This document shows positions 62,896 to 64,000 of a stretch of 64,000 nucleotides of DNA, piece by piece. The DNA comes from Gemmatimonadota bacterium (GTDB lineage Bacteria > Gemmatimonadota > Gemmatimonadetes > Longimicrobiales > Gaopeijiaceae). The stretch spans positions 62,001-126,000 of the forward strand of contig SKKN01000016.1 of NCBI GenBank assembly GCA_007121455.1, read 5' to 3'. The translations under genes were made by a program, and so were the position numbers. Positions within the stretch are counted from its first letter, which is position 1. Each line of letters begins with the position of its first letter. A model generated the notes under the pieces. The model was not told where the DNA came from and made no database searches. It saw nothing but the letters and a program-made list of their open reading frames with translations.

Positions 62896-63345
62896 TCATC
62901 CGTCCGGAGCGTCCGGCGAGACGACCGTGAAGTGGATCGTATCCACTGCGGGCGGAGAGAGCGGAACGTGGCCCCAATCTGCGATCACTGCGATCAAGCG
63001 ATTCTCACCCGGCTCCAGGTCCCGGACCTCGAATTCGGTCTGTCCCCGGCCGAGGTGGAGGATTCCCGGAGTGCCGTCCGGAATCGTGTCGCTGAATGGA
63101 GTCAGGTCGGTATTCACGAAGAGGTGGTGATGACCTGTGCCATCCTCATGGACATCTGCGGCGGTAATCTCCACCCCACTCGCTCCGAGGACCACGTCCA
63201 CATGGGGGCCGGTCACGGTGTCTCCCTCGGCGGGTTGGATGAACCAGACGCGGACGGGTTCGTCCTCCGCCTGGTCGCATCCCCCGAGGGTGACGGCCAG
63301 GCCGAGAGCGAAAAAAGGTAGGGTGGACATGAGCTTTTTATGCAT
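62896..63345 (-). CDS. DUF4399 domain-containing lipoprotein
   Basis: A 149-residue lipoprotein (lipobox TLGGC near residue 23). The DUF4399 body has VWFIQPAEGDTVTGPHVDVVLG, HEDGTGHHHLFVNTD and LPPGENRLI-like LEPGENRLIAVIADWGH. The His-rich HHHLF is family-typical and may bind a metal. AGGTG precedes ATG 63345. The stop is 18 nt upstream of the first crcB gene, so it belongs to the fluoride operon; a role in fluoride or metal handling is inference only. Confidence 0.82.
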   Translation of the reverse strand: MHKKLMSTLPFFALGLAVTLGGCDQAEDEPVRVWFIQPAEGDTVTGPHVDVVLGASGVEITAADVHEDGTGHHHLFVNTDLTPFSDTIPDGTPGILHLGRGQTEFEVRDLEPGENRLIAVIADWGHVPLSPPAVDTIHFTVVSPDAPDG

Positions 63346-63403
63346 CGGGCACCTCTCTCGCATCAAGAGGACCTCGGGCGGTCCTCCGTCTCTCCGAACA
63401 TGT

Positions 63404-63420
63404 GCCCCTCGAAGAGGGGC
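63404..63420. other. 7-bp hairpin between DUF4399 and DoxX genes
   Basis: GCCCCTC (63404-63410) and GAGGGGC (63414-63420) pair around GAA. It lies in the divergent promoter region of the DUF4399-crcB operon and the DoxX gene, about 60 nt before the former. I found no match to the fluoride riboswitch. Confidence 0.4.
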
Positions 63421-63563
63421 GGGGCATCGTGCGAAGCAACGTTGCCCTAACGGGGTGGGTCGACGCAAGCTGTAGCGTTCGCAGAAGGTGCCCCCCCGGG
63501 GAAGAGAAGGGACGGATCGAGCCGGGAATTCGTGGGGGAACTCGAGAAGAAAAGGAGACGGCG

Positions 63564-64000
63564 GTGATCTGGAAGGCACTTGAACGATACCGGGACCATG
63601 GACTGCTGGTCCTTCGTGTGGGGTTCGGACTCGGGTTCATCTGGTACCATGGGTGGGGAAAGATCACCGGTGGACCGGAGCGGTGGGCCGCGCTCGGTGG
63701 ATCGATGGAGTACCTGGGCATCACCTTCGCCCCGGTGTTCTGGGGACTCATGGCATCCATGGCGGAAACCGTAGGTGCCCTGTGCATCGTGCTGGGACTC
63801 TTCTTTCGACCGGCCGCCCTCGTGCTCGCCTTCGTGATGGTGATGGCGACGGTGAACCATCACGTGACCGGGCAGGGCACGCCGGCTCACTCGTTCAAGA
63901 ACATCTGGTTGTTCGTCGGTCTCATGGCCATCGGCCCCGGCCGCTTCAGCCTGGATCACATTCGGGAACGGCGCCGCGCAGCAAAGCACGGGGCGGACTC
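63564..64000 (+). CDS. DoxX family membrane protein (3' partial)
   Basis: GTG 63564 follows AGGAG with a 7-nt spacer. The frame stays open to the window edge, giving at least 145 residues. DoxX features: LLVLRVGFGLGFIWYHGWGK (first helix and HGWGK), then GITFAPVFWGLMASMAETVGAL and MVMATVNHHVTG with three further helices. DoxX-type proteins are inner-membrane proteins linked to oxidative and sulfur stress; function is loosely known. The start of the gene is divergent from the DUF4399 gene. Confidence 0.85.
   Translation, partial: MIWKALERYRDHGLLVLRVGFGLGFIWYHGWGKITGGPERWAALGGSMEYLGITFAPVFWGLMASMAETVGALCIVLGLFFRPAALVLAFVMVMATVNHHVTGQGTPAHSFKNIWLFVGLMAIGPGRFSLDHIRERRRAAKHGAD

Noticed and set aside
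63346-63563. A fluoride riboswitch ahead of the DUF4399-crcB operon
   Set aside because: The conserved GGNGATGG start and pseudoknot elements of the crcB motif were not found in the leader on the minus strand.
1-64000. CRISPR array, insertion sequence or prophage
   Set aside because: No regularly spaced repeats, no transposase or integrase motifs, and no terminal inverted repeats with target duplications were seen.

Overview
The window is 64 kb of GC-rich bacterial chromosome from a Gram-negative organism. Many genes encode outer-membrane beta-barrels, TonB-dependent receptors, lipoproteins and exported peptidases. The mix of DUF5916 and DUF481 barrels, S9, M28 and S41 peptidases, DUF4403, DUF2272, a carboxypeptidase-regulatory-type TonB receptor and paired WYL regulators resembles Gemmatimonadota. 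That assignment is inferred from gene content; no rRNA or marker tree supports it. I saw no rRNA, tRNA, CRISPR array, insertion sequence or prophage.

Layout. 1-11 kb holds a DUF3179 gene cut by the window edge, three outer-membrane barrel genes, an S9 peptidase, an exported SDR enzyme and a Spy-like chaperone. It also holds two decayed genes: a TolB-propeller/PHP protein and a PQQ sugar dehydrogenase. 11.5-24 kb is mostly housekeeping and regulation: DUF2272, phosphoribosyltransferase, ROK, FmdB, two WYL regulators, a SnoaL-like protein, M23 and M28 peptidases, Tex and an Asp-box propeller. 24.3-24.8 kb is a gene-free stretch rich in inverted repeats. 24.8-30.9 kb carries a phosphodiesterase, YceI, an S41 peptidase and several small unknown genes.

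30.9-47.6 kb is a phosphate-starvation island: a PhoB/PhoR pair, a second PhoB-like regulator, a PafA-type alkaline phosphatase lipoprotein, a collapsed TonB receptor, an intact TonB receptor divergent from a phosphate-selective porin, and pstSCAB-phoU. Repeats of GTNAC spaced exactly 11 nt occur before the second regulator, between receptor and porin (twice), and before pstS; I read them as this organism's Pho boxes. Together the genes would sense low phosphate, strip phosphate from organic esters outside the cell, cross the outer membrane by porin or TonB receptor, and import phosphate by PstSCAB. A His-rich exported protein and a Met/His-rich barrel, probably copper-related, sit inside the island.

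47.7-64 kb has DUF1499, a sirtuin, then a copper/periplasm operon: FKBP isomerase, CopC, CopD, a cupredoxin, and a barrel-cupredoxin fusion. After that come a flavin reductase coupled to a GMC oxidoreductase, an asparaginase-type domain, DUF4403, two NHL propellers, a Na/phosphate cotransporter, and a DUF4399 lipoprotein with two CrcB fluoride-channel subunits. The last gene, DoxX, runs off the edge.

The most notable observations are the Pho-box family and the receptor/porin pair, four genes in different states of decay, one exporter signal that sits out of frame, and the structured intergenic region at 24.3-24.8 kb.
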